Assembly: GCF_007665395.1 (NCBI RefSeq)
Contig: NZ_VDND01000004.1
Location: 124,001-188,000, forward strand
Direction: 5' to 3'
DNA: 64,000 bases
DNA from: Pseudomonas oryzihabitans
GTDB lineage: Bacteria; Pseudomonadota; Gammaproteobacteria; Pseudomonadales; Pseudomonadaceae
The notes under the pieces: model-generated
Database searches by the model: none
Seen by the model: the letters and a program-made list of their open reading frames with translations, nothing else
What the model was told of the DNA's origin: nothing
In this document: one piece after another, positions 22,370 to 37,315 of the stretch
Numbering within the stretch: the first letter of the stretch is position 1
Layout: each line of letters starts with the position of its first letter
Position numbers and translations under genes: made by a program

Positions 22370-24612
22370 TGGGCAGGGCGAGTACAGTGAAGACGAAAAG
22401 CGCAAGACGGTGGGGACTGGGCTTGGCCTTGCTGCTGGGCGGCCTGGCTGGCCAGGCCCTGGCGGCCGATCTGCAGGCCTTGAACGTCGCCTCCCTGCCC
22501 GGGGATCGCATCGAGCTCAAGCTGACCTTCGATCAGCCGGTACCCGTGCCCAAGGGCTACACCATCGAGCAGCCGGCGCGGATCGCCCTGGACCTGCCCG
22601 GGGTGGCCAACAAGCTGGGCACCAAGAGCCGCGACCTGGGCAATGGCAATGCGCGCAGCGTGACGGTGGTCGAAGCCGGTAACCGGACCCGGCTGATCAT
22701 CAACCTGACCAACCTGGCCAGCTACGATACCCGTGCCGACGGCCGCAACCTCTTCGTCACCATCGGCGGCACCGCGGGTCGCCAGACGGTCAGCGCCCAG
22801 GCCAACCTGACGCCGAACCTGCCCCGCGCGGCGGCGCCGGCCACCGTGACCGCACCCGCGGCCGCGCCCCTGCCCGCCACCCGCGGCGCCCTGCCGCCGA
22901 CTCCGGCCGCCTCGACCGTGGCCGCCATGACCGCGCCGCGCCCGGCACTGCGCGGCAAGGCGATCCGCCATATCGATTTCCAGCGCGGCCCCCAGGGTGA
23001 GGGGAACGTGGTCATCGACCTGAGCGAGACCGGCATCAATCCGGACATCCAGGAGCAGGGCGGCAAGATCCGCCTGACCTTCGCCGGCACGCAGCTGCCC
23101 GAAGAGCTGCGCGTGCGCCTGGACGTCAAGGACTTCGCCACCCCGGTGCAGTTCGTCAATGCCTCGGCCGACAACGGCGCCGCCTCCATCGTCATCGAGC
23201 CGACCGGCACCTACGACTACCTGGCCTACCAGACCAACAATCGCCTGACCCTGAGCGTCAAGCCGCTGACCACCGAGGAGAAGGAAAAGCGCGCAGCGGA
23301 TCGCTTCACCTATACCGGTGAGAAGCTGTCGCTGAACTTCCAGGACATCGACGTGCGCTCGGTGCTGCAGCTGATCGCCGACTTCACCAACCTCAACCTG
23401 GTGGCGAGCGACACCGTGCAGGGCAACATCACCCTGCGCCTGCAGAACGTGCCCTGGGACCAGGCGCTGGACCTGATCCTCAAGACCAAGGGTCTGGACA
23501 AGCGCCAGATCGGAAACGTGCTGCTGGTGGCCCCGGCCGACGAGATCGCCGCCCGCGAGCGCCAGGAACTGGAGTCGCAGAAGCAGATCCAGCAACTGGC
23601 GCCGCTGCGCCGCGACCTGATCCAGGTCAACTACGCCAAGGCCGCCGACATCGCCAAGCTGTTCCAGTCGGTGACCAGTGCCGACAAGACCGCCGACGAG
23701 CGCGGCTCCATCTCGGTGGACGAGCGCACCAACAGCATCATCGCCTACCAGACCCAGAATCGCCTGGACGAGCTGCGCCGCATCGTCTCCCAGCTGGACA
23801 TCCCGGTCCGCCAGGTGATGATCGAGGCGCGCCTGGTGGAAGCCAACGTCGACTACAGCAAGCAGTTGGGCGTGCGCTGGGGCGGTAACAGCAGCCACGG
23901 CAATTTCTCGGTCTATGGCAAGGATGGCGCGACGACCGTGGACAGCACCACCGGCCAGGTCTACCTGCCGGGGACCAGCACGGTCGGCAGCTTCACCTCC
24001 ACCAGCGGCGTGGCGCCCACACCCTTCGTCGACATGGGCGTGTCCGGCAGCACCTCGGGCATCGGCATCGGCTTCATGGCCGGCGGCCAGATGCTTGACC
24101 TGCAGCTGTCCGCCCTGCAGTCCAGCGGCAATGGCGAGATCATCTCCCAGCCCAAGGTGGTGACCTCGGACAAGGAGACCGCCAAGATTCTGCGCGGTAC
24201 CGAGATTCCCTACCAGGAGGCCAGCTCCAGCGGTGCCACCAGCACCAGCTTCAAGCAGGCCGCGCTGTCCCTGGAAGTGACGCCGCAGATCACCCCGGAC
24301 AACCGCATCATCATGGAGGTCAAGGTCAACAAGGATGCGCCGGACTACCAGAACGCCCTCAACGGCGTGCCGCCGATCAGCAAGAACGAGGTCAATGCCA
24401 AGGTGCTGGTGAGCGATGGCGAGACCATCGTGCTCGGCGGGGTGTTCTCCAACACCCAGACCAAGTCCACCACCAAGGTGCCGATGCTGGGCGACATCCC
24501 CTATGTCGGCCGCCTGTTCCGCCGGGATGCGGTCACCGACAGCAAAGTCGAGCTGCTGATCTTCCTCACCCCGCGTATCATGAACAACCAGGCGATAGCG
24601 GTCGGTCGATGA
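22369..24612 (+). CDS. pilQ: Type IV pilus secretin PilQ
   Basis: The 747-residue outer-membrane secretin forms the multimeric channel through which the pilus leaves. In order: a signal peptide ending ALA near residue 30, two AMIN domains that bind peptidoglycan (about 35-140 and 195-300), N0/N1 domains (ending near 510), and the secretin beta-barrel with TPQITPDNRIIMEVKV and VLVSDGETIVLGGVF. An Ala/Pro-rich linker between the AMIN domains (about 145-190) seems longer than in P. aeruginosa, accounting for most of the extra length over its 714 residues. Confidence 0.96.
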   Translation: MGRASTVKTKSARRWGLGLALLLGGLAGQALAADLQALNVASLPGDRIELKLTFDQPVPVPKGYTIEQPARIALDLPGVANKLGTKSRDLGNGNARSVTVVEAGNRTRLIINLTNLASYDTRADGRNLFVTIGGTAGRQTVSAQANLTPNLPRAAAPATVTAPAAAPLPATRGALPPTPAASTVAAMTAPRPALRGKAIRHIDFQRGPQGEGNVVIDLSETGINPDIQEQGGKIRLTFAGTQLPEELRVRLDVKDFATPVQFVNASADNGAASIVIEPTGTYDYLAYQTNNRLTLSVKPLTTEEKEKRAADRFTYTGEKLSLNFQDIDVRSVLQLIADFTNLNLVASDTVQGNITLRLQNVPWDQALDLILKTKGLDKRQIGNVLLVAPADEIAARERQELESQKQIQQLAPLRRDLIQVNYAKAADIAKLFQSVTSADKTADERGSISVDERTNSIIAYQTQNRLDELRRIVSQLDIPVRQVMIEARLVEANVDYSKQLGVRWGGNSSHGNFSVYGKDGATTVDSTTGQVYLPGTSTVGSFTSTSGVAPTPFVDMGVSGSTSGIGIGFMAGGQMLDLQLSALQSSGNGEIISQPKVVTSDKETAKILRGTEIPYQEASSSGATSTSFKQAALSLEVTPQITPDNRIIMEVKVNKDAPDYQNALNGVPPISKNEVNAKVLVSDGETIVLGGVFSNTQTKSTTKVPMLGDIPYVGRLFRRDAVTDSKVELLIFLTPRIMNNQAIAVGR

Positions 24613-24617
24613 CATAA

Positions 24618-25136
24618 GTGCGTAATCTGTTTCTCGTGGGACCGATGGGCTCGGGCAAGAGCACCATCGGTCGGCTCCTGGCGAAGGAGCTGCGGTTGCC
24701 GTTCAAGGATTCCGACAAGGTGATCGAAGAGCGCACCGGTGCCGACATTCCCTGGATCTTCGACGTGGAAGGCGAGCAGGGCTTTCGCGAGCGTGAGCGC
24801 GCCGCGATCGCCGAGCTGTGCGCGGAAAACGGCCTGGTCATGGCGACCGGCGGCGGCGCCGTGCTGCGTGAGGATAATCGCCAGGCGCTCAAGCGCGGCG
24901 GCCGGGTCATCTACCTGCATGCCTCCATCGAGCAGCAGATCGAGCGGACTGCCCGGGATCGCAATCGGCCGCTGTTGCAGACCGCCGATCCCGCGGCGGT
25001 GCTGCGCAACCTCATGGCCATGCGCGATCCGCTCTATCGCCAGATCGCCGACATCATCATCGAGACCGACGAGCGACCGCCGCGGCTGGTGGTGCTGCAG
25101 ATACTCGACCGTCTGAAAGCCCTGGCGCCGCATTAA
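24618..25136 (+). CDS. aroK: Shikimate kinase
   Basis: The 172-residue enzyme phosphorylates shikimate (step 5 of the chorismate pathway). The P-loop GPMGSGKST, the shikimate-binding [11 protein letters not shown] and ATGGGAV, and the LID region [10 protein letters not shown] are intact. The start is GTG at 24618, only 5 nt after the pilQ stop, so it is probably read from the pil transcript as well. aroB follows after about 50 bp. Confidence 0.96.
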   Translation: MRNLFLVGPMGSGKSTIGRLLAKELRLPFKDSDKVIEERTGADIPWIFDVEGEQGFRERERAAIAELCAENGLVMATGGGAVLREDNRQALKRGGRVIYLHASIEQQIERTARDRNRPLLQTADPAAVLRNLMAMRDPLYRQIADIIIETDERPPRLVVLQILDRLKALAPH

Positions 25137-25161
25137 AGCCGCGCGCGTTCTGCGCTATGCT
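25133..25161 (+). promoter_or_regulatory. Possible weak promoter of aroB
   Basis: TTAAAG and TATGCT are 17 bp apart just after the aroK stop. The -35 is a poor match, so aroB may rely mainly on upstream transcription. Confidence 0.25.
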
Positions 25162-25188
25162 AGGCGCCCTTTGAATCTTGGTGACGGC

Positions 25189-26283
25189 ATGCGGACTCTT
25201 CACGTCGAGCTCGGTGAGCGCAGCTACCCGATCTACATCGGCCAGGGCCTTCTGGATCGGCCGGAATGCTTCCTGCCCCACCTCGCCGGGCGCAAGGTGG
25301 CCATCGTCACCAACGACACCATCGCGCCACTCTATCTGGAGCGGCTGCGGCGCACCCTGGGCGATCGCCAGGTCAGCGCCATCGTGCTGCCCGACGGCGA
25401 GGCGCACAAGAACTGGGAAACCCTGCAGCTGATCTTCGATGGCCTGCTGCAGGATCGCCATGACCGCAAGACCACCCTGATCGCCCTGGGGGGCGGGGTG
25501 GTCGGCGACATGGGTGGTTTCGCCGCGGCCTGCTATCAGCGCGGGGTGGATTTCATCCAGGTGCCCACCACCTTGCTCTCCCAGGTGGACTCCTCGGTCG
25601 GCGGCAAGACCGGCATCAACCACCCGCTGGGCAAGAACATGGTCGGTGCCTTCTACCAGCCCAAGGCGGTGGTCATCGACACCGACAGCCTGGCCACCCT
25701 GCCGGCGCGGGAGCTGTCGGCCGGCCTGGCGGAGGTCATCAAGTACGGCCTGATCTGCGACGAGCCCTTCCTCGGCTGGCTCGAAGAGCATGTCGAGGCG
25801 CTGCTGGCCCTCGATCAGGCGGCGCTCACCCAGGCCATCGAGCGCTCCTGCGCGGCCAAGGCCCAGGTCGTCGGCAGCGACGAGCGCGAGTCGGGGTTGC
25901 GCGCCATCCTCAACCTGGGCCATACCTTCGGCCATGCCATCGAGACCCACCAGGGCTATGGCGTCTGGCTGCACGGCGAGGCGGTCTCCGCCGGGATGGT
26001 GATGGCCCTGCAGATGTCCCTGCTGCTGGGCTGGTTGAGCGCGGCCCAGCGCGACCGCGCCATCCGCCTGCTGCTGAGGGCCAAGCTGCCCGTGGTACCG
26101 CCGGCCGACATGCGGCCCGCCGATTTCGAACGCCTCATGGCGGTGGACAAGAAGGTCCTGGACGGACAACTCCGGCTGGTGCTGCTCAGTGACCTGGGCC
26201 AGGCCGTGGTGACCGCCGACTTCGCCCGCGACATCCTCGAGCAGACGCTGCGTACCGATTACCGCGTTCTGACCGCCCAGTAA
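25189..26283 (+). CDS. aroB: 3-dehydroquinate synthase
   Basis: The 364-residue NAD- and Zn-dependent cyclase converts DAHP to 3-dehydroquinate (step 2 of the chorismate pathway). Visible are [16 protein letters not shown] (NAD loop), [17 protein letters not shown], and the metal ligands in [11 protein letters not shown] and [11 protein letters not shown] chose ATG at 25189 ([18 protein letters not shown]). A TTG six codons upstream is also in frame. It is followed after 18 bp by the DamX-like gene. Confidence 0.96.
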   Translation: MRTLHVELGERSYPIYIGQGLLDRPECFLPHLAGRKVAIVTNDTIAPLYLERLRRTLGDRQVSAIVLPDGEAHKNWETLQLIFDGLLQDRHDRKTTLIALGGGVVGDMGGFAAACYQRGVDFIQVPTTLLSQVDSSVGGKTGINHPLGKNMVGAFYQPKAVVIDTDSLATLPARELSAGLAEVIKYGLICDEPFLGWLEEHVEALLALDQAALTQAIERSCAAKAQVVGSDERESGLRAILNLGHTFGHAIETHQGYGVWLHGEAVSAGMVMALQMSLLLGWLSAAQRDRAIRLLLRAKLPVVPPADMRPADFERLMAVDKKVLDGQLRLVLLSDLGQAVVTADFARDILEQTLRTDYRVLTAQ

Positions 26284-26301
26284 GGAGAGCAAGAGAGTCC
26301 C

Positions 26302-27906
26302 ATGTCCAATCTGCACGCCGACGAAGCCTTTCTCGGTCACTACCAGTTCACCCACGACCCGTTCGCCGCACGCGTTCCCGGTTTCAAGTTCTTCCCGGCG
26401 CAGCGCAAGCCGGTGCTGGGCCAGTTGCATCACCTGGCCCGCTACAGCCAGCTGCTGCTGGTGGTCAGCGGCCCCGAGGGCAGTGGCAAGACGCTGCTGC
26501 GCCAGGCCCTGGCGGCCAGCACCAAGAAGGAAGCCGTGCACTGCGTGGTGATTTCCGCGCAGAACGGCGGCGACGCCCGCACCGTGCTGGCCCAGGTCGC
26601 CAAGGGCGTGGGCGCCGATAGCCAGACCCCGGCCGCCATTCTCGAGCAGGCCGCGGAAGTGCGCCTGGCCGGGCAGGAGGTCTACATCCTGGTCGATGAC
26701 GCCGAGGCGCTGGCGACGCCCGCCCTGGAAGCCCTGCTGGAACTGGCCGGCGGCGCCGAGAAGGAGCGTCTGCACGTGTTCCTGTTCGGCGAAGCCGAGG
26801 TGGTGATGCGCCTGGAGGACATCGCCCAGGGTGAAGAGCGCTACCACGCCATCGAATTGCTGCCCTACAGCGAAAGCGAGGCCGAAGAGTACCTGGCCCA
26901 GCGCCTGGAAGGTGCCGGCCAGGGGCTGGAGATATTCACCGACGAGCAGCTGGCGACCATTCACGAGCGCTCCGGCGGCTGGCCCGGCCGGCTCAACGAA
27001 GAGGCGCGGGACATCCTGGTGGCGGGCATGAGCGCCCGCCGCAAGAAGGCGGCGGCGCCGGCCAAGGCCTCGCGCAATCTGCTCGCCGCCCTGCCGCGCA
27101 AGCACCTGATCATTCTCGGGGTGGTGGTGCTGGCGGTCGGCGCCGCGGCGCTGTCGCTCAAGGGCGGCAAGAGCGAGGCGCCGGCGACCACGGCGAGTGG
27201 ACAGGACCTGCCCCTGGGTGGCCAGGCCACGGCTTCCAGCGGCAAGGATGCTCAAGGTGCGCCCATCCAGTTCGACGGCTCGTCCAAGCCGCTGCCGCTG
27301 CCCCTGGTAGGCGAGTCGCAACCGGTCATCCGCGAGCCGCTGGCGGAAGCCGCCGGTGGGCGCCAGGCCGGTACCGCGGCCGGCAACGACCAGGGCGCGG
27401 GAGGTGTGCCGCCGACCGTGAGCACCGAGGCGCCGCCGCTGGACGACGAGGACGAACTGCCCAGCCGGACGCCGGCCCGTACCCCGGCGCCCAGCGCCCC
27501 GGCGGTCGCGGCACCTGCGCCCCGGCATACGGCCCCCGCGGCGACTCCGACGCCGGCACCGGCCAAGCCCGCTCCGGCTCCCGCTGCGCCCGCGACGCAT
27601 TCCGCGGGTGCGGCCGCCGGCTGGTACGGCAGTCAGTCCGGTAGCAAGTACGCCCTGCAGGTCGTCGGCACCAGTACCGAGAAGGCGGCGCAGGACTTCA
27701 TCGCCGCCCAGGCCGACAGTGGCAGCTTCCATTACTTCAAGAAGAGCTACCAGGGCAAGGCGCTCTATGTGGTGACCTACGGCAACTTCGCCAATCGCGC
27801 GGCGGCCGAAGCGGCGGCCAAGCAGTTGCCGGCCAAGGTACAGGCCAGCAAGCCCTGGCCGCGGACCTTCGCCAGTATCCAGCAGGACATCGCCACCAGT
27901 CGCTGA
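26302..27906 (+). CDS. DamX-like AAA/SPOR domain protein
   Basis: The 534-residue protein has an N-terminal ExeA-like AAA ATPase domain (about 15-240; Walker A GPEGSGKT near 57-64, Walker B-like VYILVDDAEAL), a membrane helix at about 270-290 (HLIILGVVVLAVGAAALSL), a long Ala/Pro/Thr-rich periplasmic linker, and a C-terminal SPOR domain (about 445-525, KYALQVVGTSTEKAAQDF). SPOR binding targets it to septal peptidoglycan, suggesting a division-linked role. DamX follows aroKB in enterobacteria too, though the intact ATPase half here is larger than in E. coli DamX. Confidence 0.85.
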   Translation: MSNLHADEAFLGHYQFTHDPFAARVPGFKFFPAQRKPVLGQLHHLARYSQLLLVVSGPEGSGKTLLRQALAASTKKEAVHCVVISAQNGGDARTVLAQVAKGVGADSQTPAAILEQAAEVRLAGQEVYILVDDAEALATPALEALLELAGGAEKERLHVFLFGEAEVVMRLEDIAQGEERYHAIELLPYSESEAEEYLAQRLEGAGQGLEIFTDEQLATIHERSGGWPGRLNEEARDILVAGMSARRKKAAAPAKASRNLLAALPRKHLIILGVVVLAVGAAALSLKGGKSEAPATTASGQDLPLGGQATASSGKDAQGAPIQFDGSSKPLPLPLVGESQPVIREPLAEAAGGRQAGTAAGNDQGAGGVPPTVSTEAPPLDDEDELPSRTPARTPAPSAPAVAAPAPRHTAPAATPTPAPAKPAPAPAAPATHSAGAAAGWYGSQSGSKYALQVVGTSTEKAAQDFIAAQADSGSFHYFKKSYQGKALYVVTYGNFANRAAAEAAAKQLPAKVQASKPWPRTFASIQQDIATSR

Positions 27907-27924
27907 TTGTTGCTTGGCAGGAAA

Positions 27925-27970
27925 AGAAAGCCCCGGCGCTATCACGAGAGTGACGCCGGGGCTTTCTGTT
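27925..27970 (+). terminator. Terminator of the pil-aro-damX transcription unit
   Basis: A 14-bp perfect stem (AGAAAGCCCCGGCG / CGCCGGGGCTTTCT) with a 15-nt loop is followed by a short T-rich run. It separates the DamX-like gene from gltB. Confidence 0.8.
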
Positions 27971-28006
27971 TTGCGTCATGCAATTTTCATCAGGTGTCAT
28001 CGGTAT

Positions 28007-28034
28007 TTGTCGAAGGCGATTTTTTCGATACACT
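28007..28034 (+). promoter_or_regulatory. Probable promoter of gltBD
   Basis: TTGTCG at 28007-28012 and TACACT at 28029-28034 are 16 bp apart, 88 bp before the gltB ATG. The rest of the leader is A/T-rich with an AAAAAAGTTC tract and a GGTGAGAG Shine-Dalgarno. Confidence 0.45.
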
Positions 28035-28122
28035 GGTCAGCCTTTGACTGTCCGAAAAAAGTTCAAACAAACGGACCGTTTTGTGATGCCTTCGCAACAA
28101 CCTGATTGCCGGTGAGAGCGCT

Positions 28123-32571
<4,449 letters not shown>

Positions 32572-32633
32572 CGACTTCGATGCCGGCTCCCAGGGGGCCG
32601 GTTTCACCGTGCTAGCTCGTGGCGCCCAGCTGA

Positions 32634-34079
<1,446 letters not shown>

Positions 34080-34093
34080 ACCGCCCTGGACGG

Positions 34094-34131
34094 AAAAGGC
34101 TGACCGGCACCGAGCCGGTCGGCCTTTTTTG
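34094..34131 (+). terminator. gltBD terminator (first copy)
   Basis: AAAGGCTGACCGGC pairs with GCCGGTCGGCCTTT across a 5-nt loop with one mismatch, followed by T's. It directly follows gltD. Confidence 0.85.
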
Positions 34132-34144
34132 TGGCTGTCAGATC

Positions 34145-34240
34145 ATCGCGGCCATGGGCCGCTCCTACGGGGAACGATGCCGCTGTAGGAGTGGTCGCTA
34201 CGGCGCATCGGCATGGCCTCGATCAGCTCGTTGGGCGGCC
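34145..34240. repeat. REP-like elements between the two gltD-end copies
   Basis: ATCGCGGCCATGGGCCGCTCCTAC at 34145-34168 matches the arm of the REP pair at 53779. It is followed by a degenerate inverted partner (GTAGGAGTGGTCGCTAC...). I see no coding potential in this spacer. Confidence 0.65.
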
Positions 34241-34258
34241 GCATCGGTAGACCGTCGT

Positions 34259-34303
34259 GGCCGCAACGCCGCCGAGGGCATCCTCGACTACCTGGGCGTC
34301 TAA
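34259..34303 (+). pseudogene. Duplicated 3' end of gltD (last 14 codons and stop)
   Basis: This 45-bp segment is identical to 34035-34079, the end of gltD including TAA. It has no start or upstream coding sequence of its own and so is a gene fragment. The DNA after it is a diverged second copy of the gltD terminator region. REP-like DNA lies between the two copies. Confidence 0.85.
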
Positions 34304-34319
34304 GCCGCTCCGGATGGAG

Positions 34320-34354
34320 GAAAGCCGACCGGCGCCAAGCCGGTCGGCTTTTTT
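34320..34354 (+). terminator. Second copy of the gltBD terminator
   Basis: AAAGCCGACCGGC and GCCGGTCGGCTTT form a perfect 13-bp stem with a 5-nt loop followed by T's. It resembles the hairpin at 34094-34131 but differs at several bases, so it is a diverged duplicate. Confidence 0.85.
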
Positions 34355-34492
34355 CTTGGGCGTCGTTCAGCGGCGAGGCTGCTTTCTGGTGCAGTCTCGG
34401 GTGCCGCCAGCCCCCGGACAGCCCGTCCGCGCGCCAGGCGGCCCTGGCACAAGGCCTGCAGAGATCTCGGTTCTCTCCTGCGAGGTACTGCC

Positions 34493-34933
34493 ATGAACAA
34501 GCCCGAAATGACCTCCGCCATCCTGGCCGCCAAGCAGCGTCTCGGCCTGAGCTGGGTCGCGATCGCCGCCAGCCTGGAAATGTCGCCGGTCTGGACCACC
34601 TCCGCCTGCCTGGGCATGAACAGCATGCCGCCGGCGGTGGCGGAGCGCCTGTGCCAGGTGCTGGAGTTGCCGGAGGAAGTGTCCCTGGCCCTGCAAGCCT
34701 TCCCGCACAAGCACTGGGACAAGGCCGTGCCGACCGATCCGCTGATCTATCGCTTCTACGAGATGATCAACGTCTACGGCGATACCATCAAAGCCCTGAT
34801 CCATGAGGAATTCGGCGACGGCATCATGAGCGCCATCGACTTCAGCATGGATATCTCGCGAGTGGCCGATCCCAAGGGGGATCGGGTGCAGATCGTCCTC
34901 AACGGCAAGTTCCTGCCCTACAAGAGCTGGTGA
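34493..34933 (+). CDS. cynS: Cyanate hydratase (cyanase)
   Basis: The 146-residue decameric enzyme converts cyanate plus bicarbonate to ammonia and CO2 via carbamate. The N-terminal half is a helix-turn-helix-like dimer domain. The C-terminal catalytic domain contains the active-site Arg and Glu in YRFYEMINVYGDTIKALIHE and the Ser in GDGIMSAIDF. The usual partners cynR (LysR regulator), cynT (carbonic anhydrase) and a cyanate transporter are not adjacent, so bicarbonate supply must come from elsewhere. It stands alone between the gltBD terminators and hemE, a plausible transferred or relocated gene. A terminator follows. Confidence 0.93.
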   Translation: MNKPEMTSAILAAKQRLGLSWVAIAASLEMSPVWTTSACLGMNSMPPAVAERLCQVLELPEEVSLALQAFPHKHWDKAVPTDPLIYRFYEMINVYGDTIKALIHEEFGDGIMSAIDFSMDISRVADPKGDRVQIVLNGKFLPYKSW

Positions 34934-34952
34934 GCCGATCGCCGCGATAGAC

Positions 34953-34983
34953 AAAAGGCACGCCCTGGCGCCGTGCCTTTTGC
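34953..34983 (+). terminator. Terminator of cynS
   Basis: AAAAGGCACG and CGTGCCTTTT form a 10-bp perfect stem with a 9-nt loop between cynS and hemE. The T-run is part of the stem, so efficiency is uncertain. Confidence 0.7.
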
Positions 34984-35029
34984 CAGCCGCTTTGCGACAA
35001 TGCCGGCACTTTTGCTGCCGGATGTCGCC

Positions 35030-36097
35030 ATGACCGCCCTGAAGAACGACCGTTTCCTGCGTGCCCTGCTCAAGCAGCCGGTGGACGTCACCCCGGTGTG
35101 GATGATGCGCCAGGCCGGGCGTTACCTGCCCGAGTACCGCGCCAGCCGGGCCCGCGCCGGTGACTTCATGAGCCTGTGCAAGAACCCGCAGTTCGCCTGC
35201 GAGGTGACCCTGCAGCCGCTGGAACGCTATCCGCTGGATGCGGCCATCCTCTTTTCCGACATCCTCACCATCCCCGATGCCATGGGCCAGGGCCTGTACT
35301 TCGAGACCGGCGAGGGGCCGCGCTTTCGCAAGGTGATCGATACCCCGGCGGACATCGAGGCCCTGCCGATCCCCGATGCCGAGAGCGACCTGGGCTACGT
35401 CATGGACGCCGTGCGCACCATCCGCACCGCGCTGGATGGGCGGGTGCCGCTGATCGGCTTTTCCGGCAGTCCCTGGACCCTGGCGACCTACATGATCGAG
35501 GGCGGCTCCAGCAAGGACTTCCGCAAGGCCAAGGCCATGCTCTACGACACCCCCGAGGCCCTGCACCTGCTGTTGGACAAGCTGGCCCAGGCGGTCACCG
35601 CCTACCTCAACGGCCAGATCCGCGCCGGCGCCCAGGCGGTGCAGATCTTCGATACCTGGGGCGGCAACCTCTCGGCGGCGGCCTACCAGGAATTCTCCCT
35701 GGCCTATATGCGCAAGATCGTCGCCGGGCTGATCCGCGAGCACGAGGGGCGCCGGGTACCGGTGATCCTCTTCACCAAGAACGGCGGCCTCTGGCTGGAA
35801 AGCCTGGCCGACAGCGGCGCCGAGGCCCTGGGACTGGACTGGACCTGCGACATCGGCGAGGCGCGCCGGCGGGTAGGTGGCCAGGTCGCGCTGCAGGGCA
35901 ACATGGACCCCAGCGTGCTCTACGCCAAGCCGGCGGCCATCCGTGCCGAGGTGGGGCGCATCCTGGAGAGCTATGGCCAGGGCAGCGGCCATGTCTTCAA
36001 CCTCGGCCACGGCATCACCCCCGAGGTGGATCCGGCCCATGCCGGTGCCTTCATCGAGGCCGTGCACGAGTTGTCCGGGCGCTACCACCAGGGCTGA
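35030..36097 (+). CDS. hemE: Uroporphyrinogen decarboxylase
   Basis: The 355-residue enzyme removes four carboxyl groups from uroporphyrinogen III to give coproporphyrinogen III in haem synthesis. The substrate-binding [14 protein letters not shown] motif, the catalytic Asp region [12 protein letters not shown] and [13 protein letters not shown] are intact. I chose ATG at 35030 ([14 protein letters not shown]); the open frame 19 codons upstream reads through the cynS terminator. It is the last gene of the PAO1 PA5066-to-PA5034-like order in this window. Confidence 0.97.
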   Translation: MTALKNDRFLRALLKQPVDVTPVWMMRQAGRYLPEYRASRARAGDFMSLCKNPQFACEVTLQPLERYPLDAAILFSDILTIPDAMGQGLYFETGEGPRFRKVIDTPADIEALPIPDAESDLGYVMDAVRTIRTALDGRVPLIGFSGSPWTLATYMIEGGSSKDFRKAKAMLYDTPEALHLLLDKLAQAVTAYLNGQIRAGAQAVQIFDTWGGNLSAAAYQEFSLAYMRKIVAGLIREHEGRRVPVILFTKNGGLWLESLADSGAEALGLDWTCDIGEARRRVGGQVALQGNMDPSVLYAKPAAIRAEVGRILESYGQGSGHVFNLGHGITPEVDPAHAGAFIEAVHELSGRYHQG

Positions 36098-36190
36098 CTG
36101 TGCCGGGATCGGCCTGGCCGCTCCCAAGTCGAGCGAGCGGCGGGCGCCCGCTTGCGGCATAGTCGGGGTTTCCCCCGATGGAGCGCCGCC

Positions 36191-37204
36191 ATGGCCCAGA
36201 TGACCCCGCAAGACCTGCAGCACCTGGCCGAGGAGGTGCTCGCGGCCCATGGCTTCAGCCCCGCGCAGGGGGCGGCCATCGCCGCGGTGATGGTGGCCGG
36301 GCAGCAGGATGACTGCGCCTCCCATGGCATCTATCGGCTCCTGGGCATCATCAAGACGCTCAAGGCCGGCAAGGTGGTGGCGGATGCCGAGCCCAGGGTC
36401 GAGGACCTGGCCCCGGCCATCGTCCGGGTCGATGCGGGCGGCGGCTTCTCGCCGCTGGCCTTCGCGACCGGTCTGCCGCTGCTCGAGACCAAGGCCCGTG
36501 CCTGCGGCCTGGCGGCCCTGGCGATCAACCGTTGCGTGCACTTCTCGGCGCTCTGGGTGGAGATGGAAGCCCTCACCGCCCGGGGCCTGGTGGCCCTGGC
36601 CTGCAATCCGACCCAGGCCTATGTCGCCCCGGCCGGCGGCCGGCGCCCGCTGTTCGGCACCAATCCCATCGCCTTCGGCTGGCCCCGTCCGGAGGGTCCG
36701 CCCTTCGTCTTCGACTTCGCCACCAGTGCCGTGGCCCGCGGCGAGATCGAGCTGCATCGCCGGGCCGGCCAAGCCTTGCCCGAGGGCTGGGGCGTGGACG
36801 CCGACGGGGCGCCCAGCCGCGACGCCGGTACCGTACTGGAGGAGGGCGCCATGCTCACCTTCGGTGGCCACAAGGGTTCCGCCCTGGCGGCCATGATCGA
36901 GCTGCTGGCCGGGCCGCTGATCGGCGATCTCACCAGTCCGGAATCGTCGGCCTTCGACGCCGGGGCGGGTGGCTTGCCCTATCACGGTGAACTCATCCTC
37001 GCCTTCGATCCCCAGCGCTTCCTCGGTGCGGCGGTGGCCGACTATCAGGCGCGTGCCGAGCAGCTGTTCGCCGGTATCGAGGCCCAGGGCGCACGGCTGC
37101 CGTCGCAGCGGCGCTATGGGGCCCGGCAGCGCAATACCGCGCGGGGCTGGCTGGAGGTGCCGGACGAGCTGCTGGCCGACGTCCGGGCACTGCTGCCGGG
37201 CTGA
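36191..37204 (+). CDS. dpkA: Malate/L-lactate dehydrogenase family protein, probably delta1-piperideine-2-carboxylate reductase
   Basis: The 337-residue NAD(P)H-dependent oxidoreductase is of the Ldh_2 family, with the unusual non-Rossmann fold. The conserved Ser-His-Gly near the N-terminus (CASHGIYRLLGI) and the nucleotide-site region PLFGTNPIAFGWP and LTFGGHKGSALA are visible. Pseudomonas DpkA enzymes of about 335-343 residues reduce cyclic imines in D-lysine and D-proline catabolism, and the length fits. Other members of the family use malate, lactate or ureidoglycolate, so substrate is inferred. It is followed by an MFS transporter, with which it may form an accessory pair. Confidence 0.7.
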   Translation: MAQMTPQDLQHLAEEVLAAHGFSPAQGAAIAAVMVAGQQDDCASHGIYRLLGIIKTLKAGKVVADAEPRVEDLAPAIVRVDAGGGFSPLAFATGLPLLETKARACGLAALAINRCVHFSALWVEMEALTARGLVALACNPTQAYVAPAGGRRPLFGTNPIAFGWPRPEGPPFVFDFATSAVARGEIELHRRAGQALPEGWGVDADGAPSRDAGTVLEEGAMLTFGGHKGSALAAMIELLAGPLIGDLTSPESSAFDAGAGGLPYHGELILAFDPQRFLGAAVADYQARAEQLFAGIEAQGARLPSQRRYGARQRNTARGWLEVPDELLADVRALLPG

Positions 37205-37315
37205 TCGGGGAGGCGATCCGCATCACCTGGCGGCGACTGCGACATCGTGGTCGCTGAACCCCACTCCGGACGCAGGGTCCACGGCTGGCCCCCTTAGTGC
37301 CAGCCTTGGGTCTTC

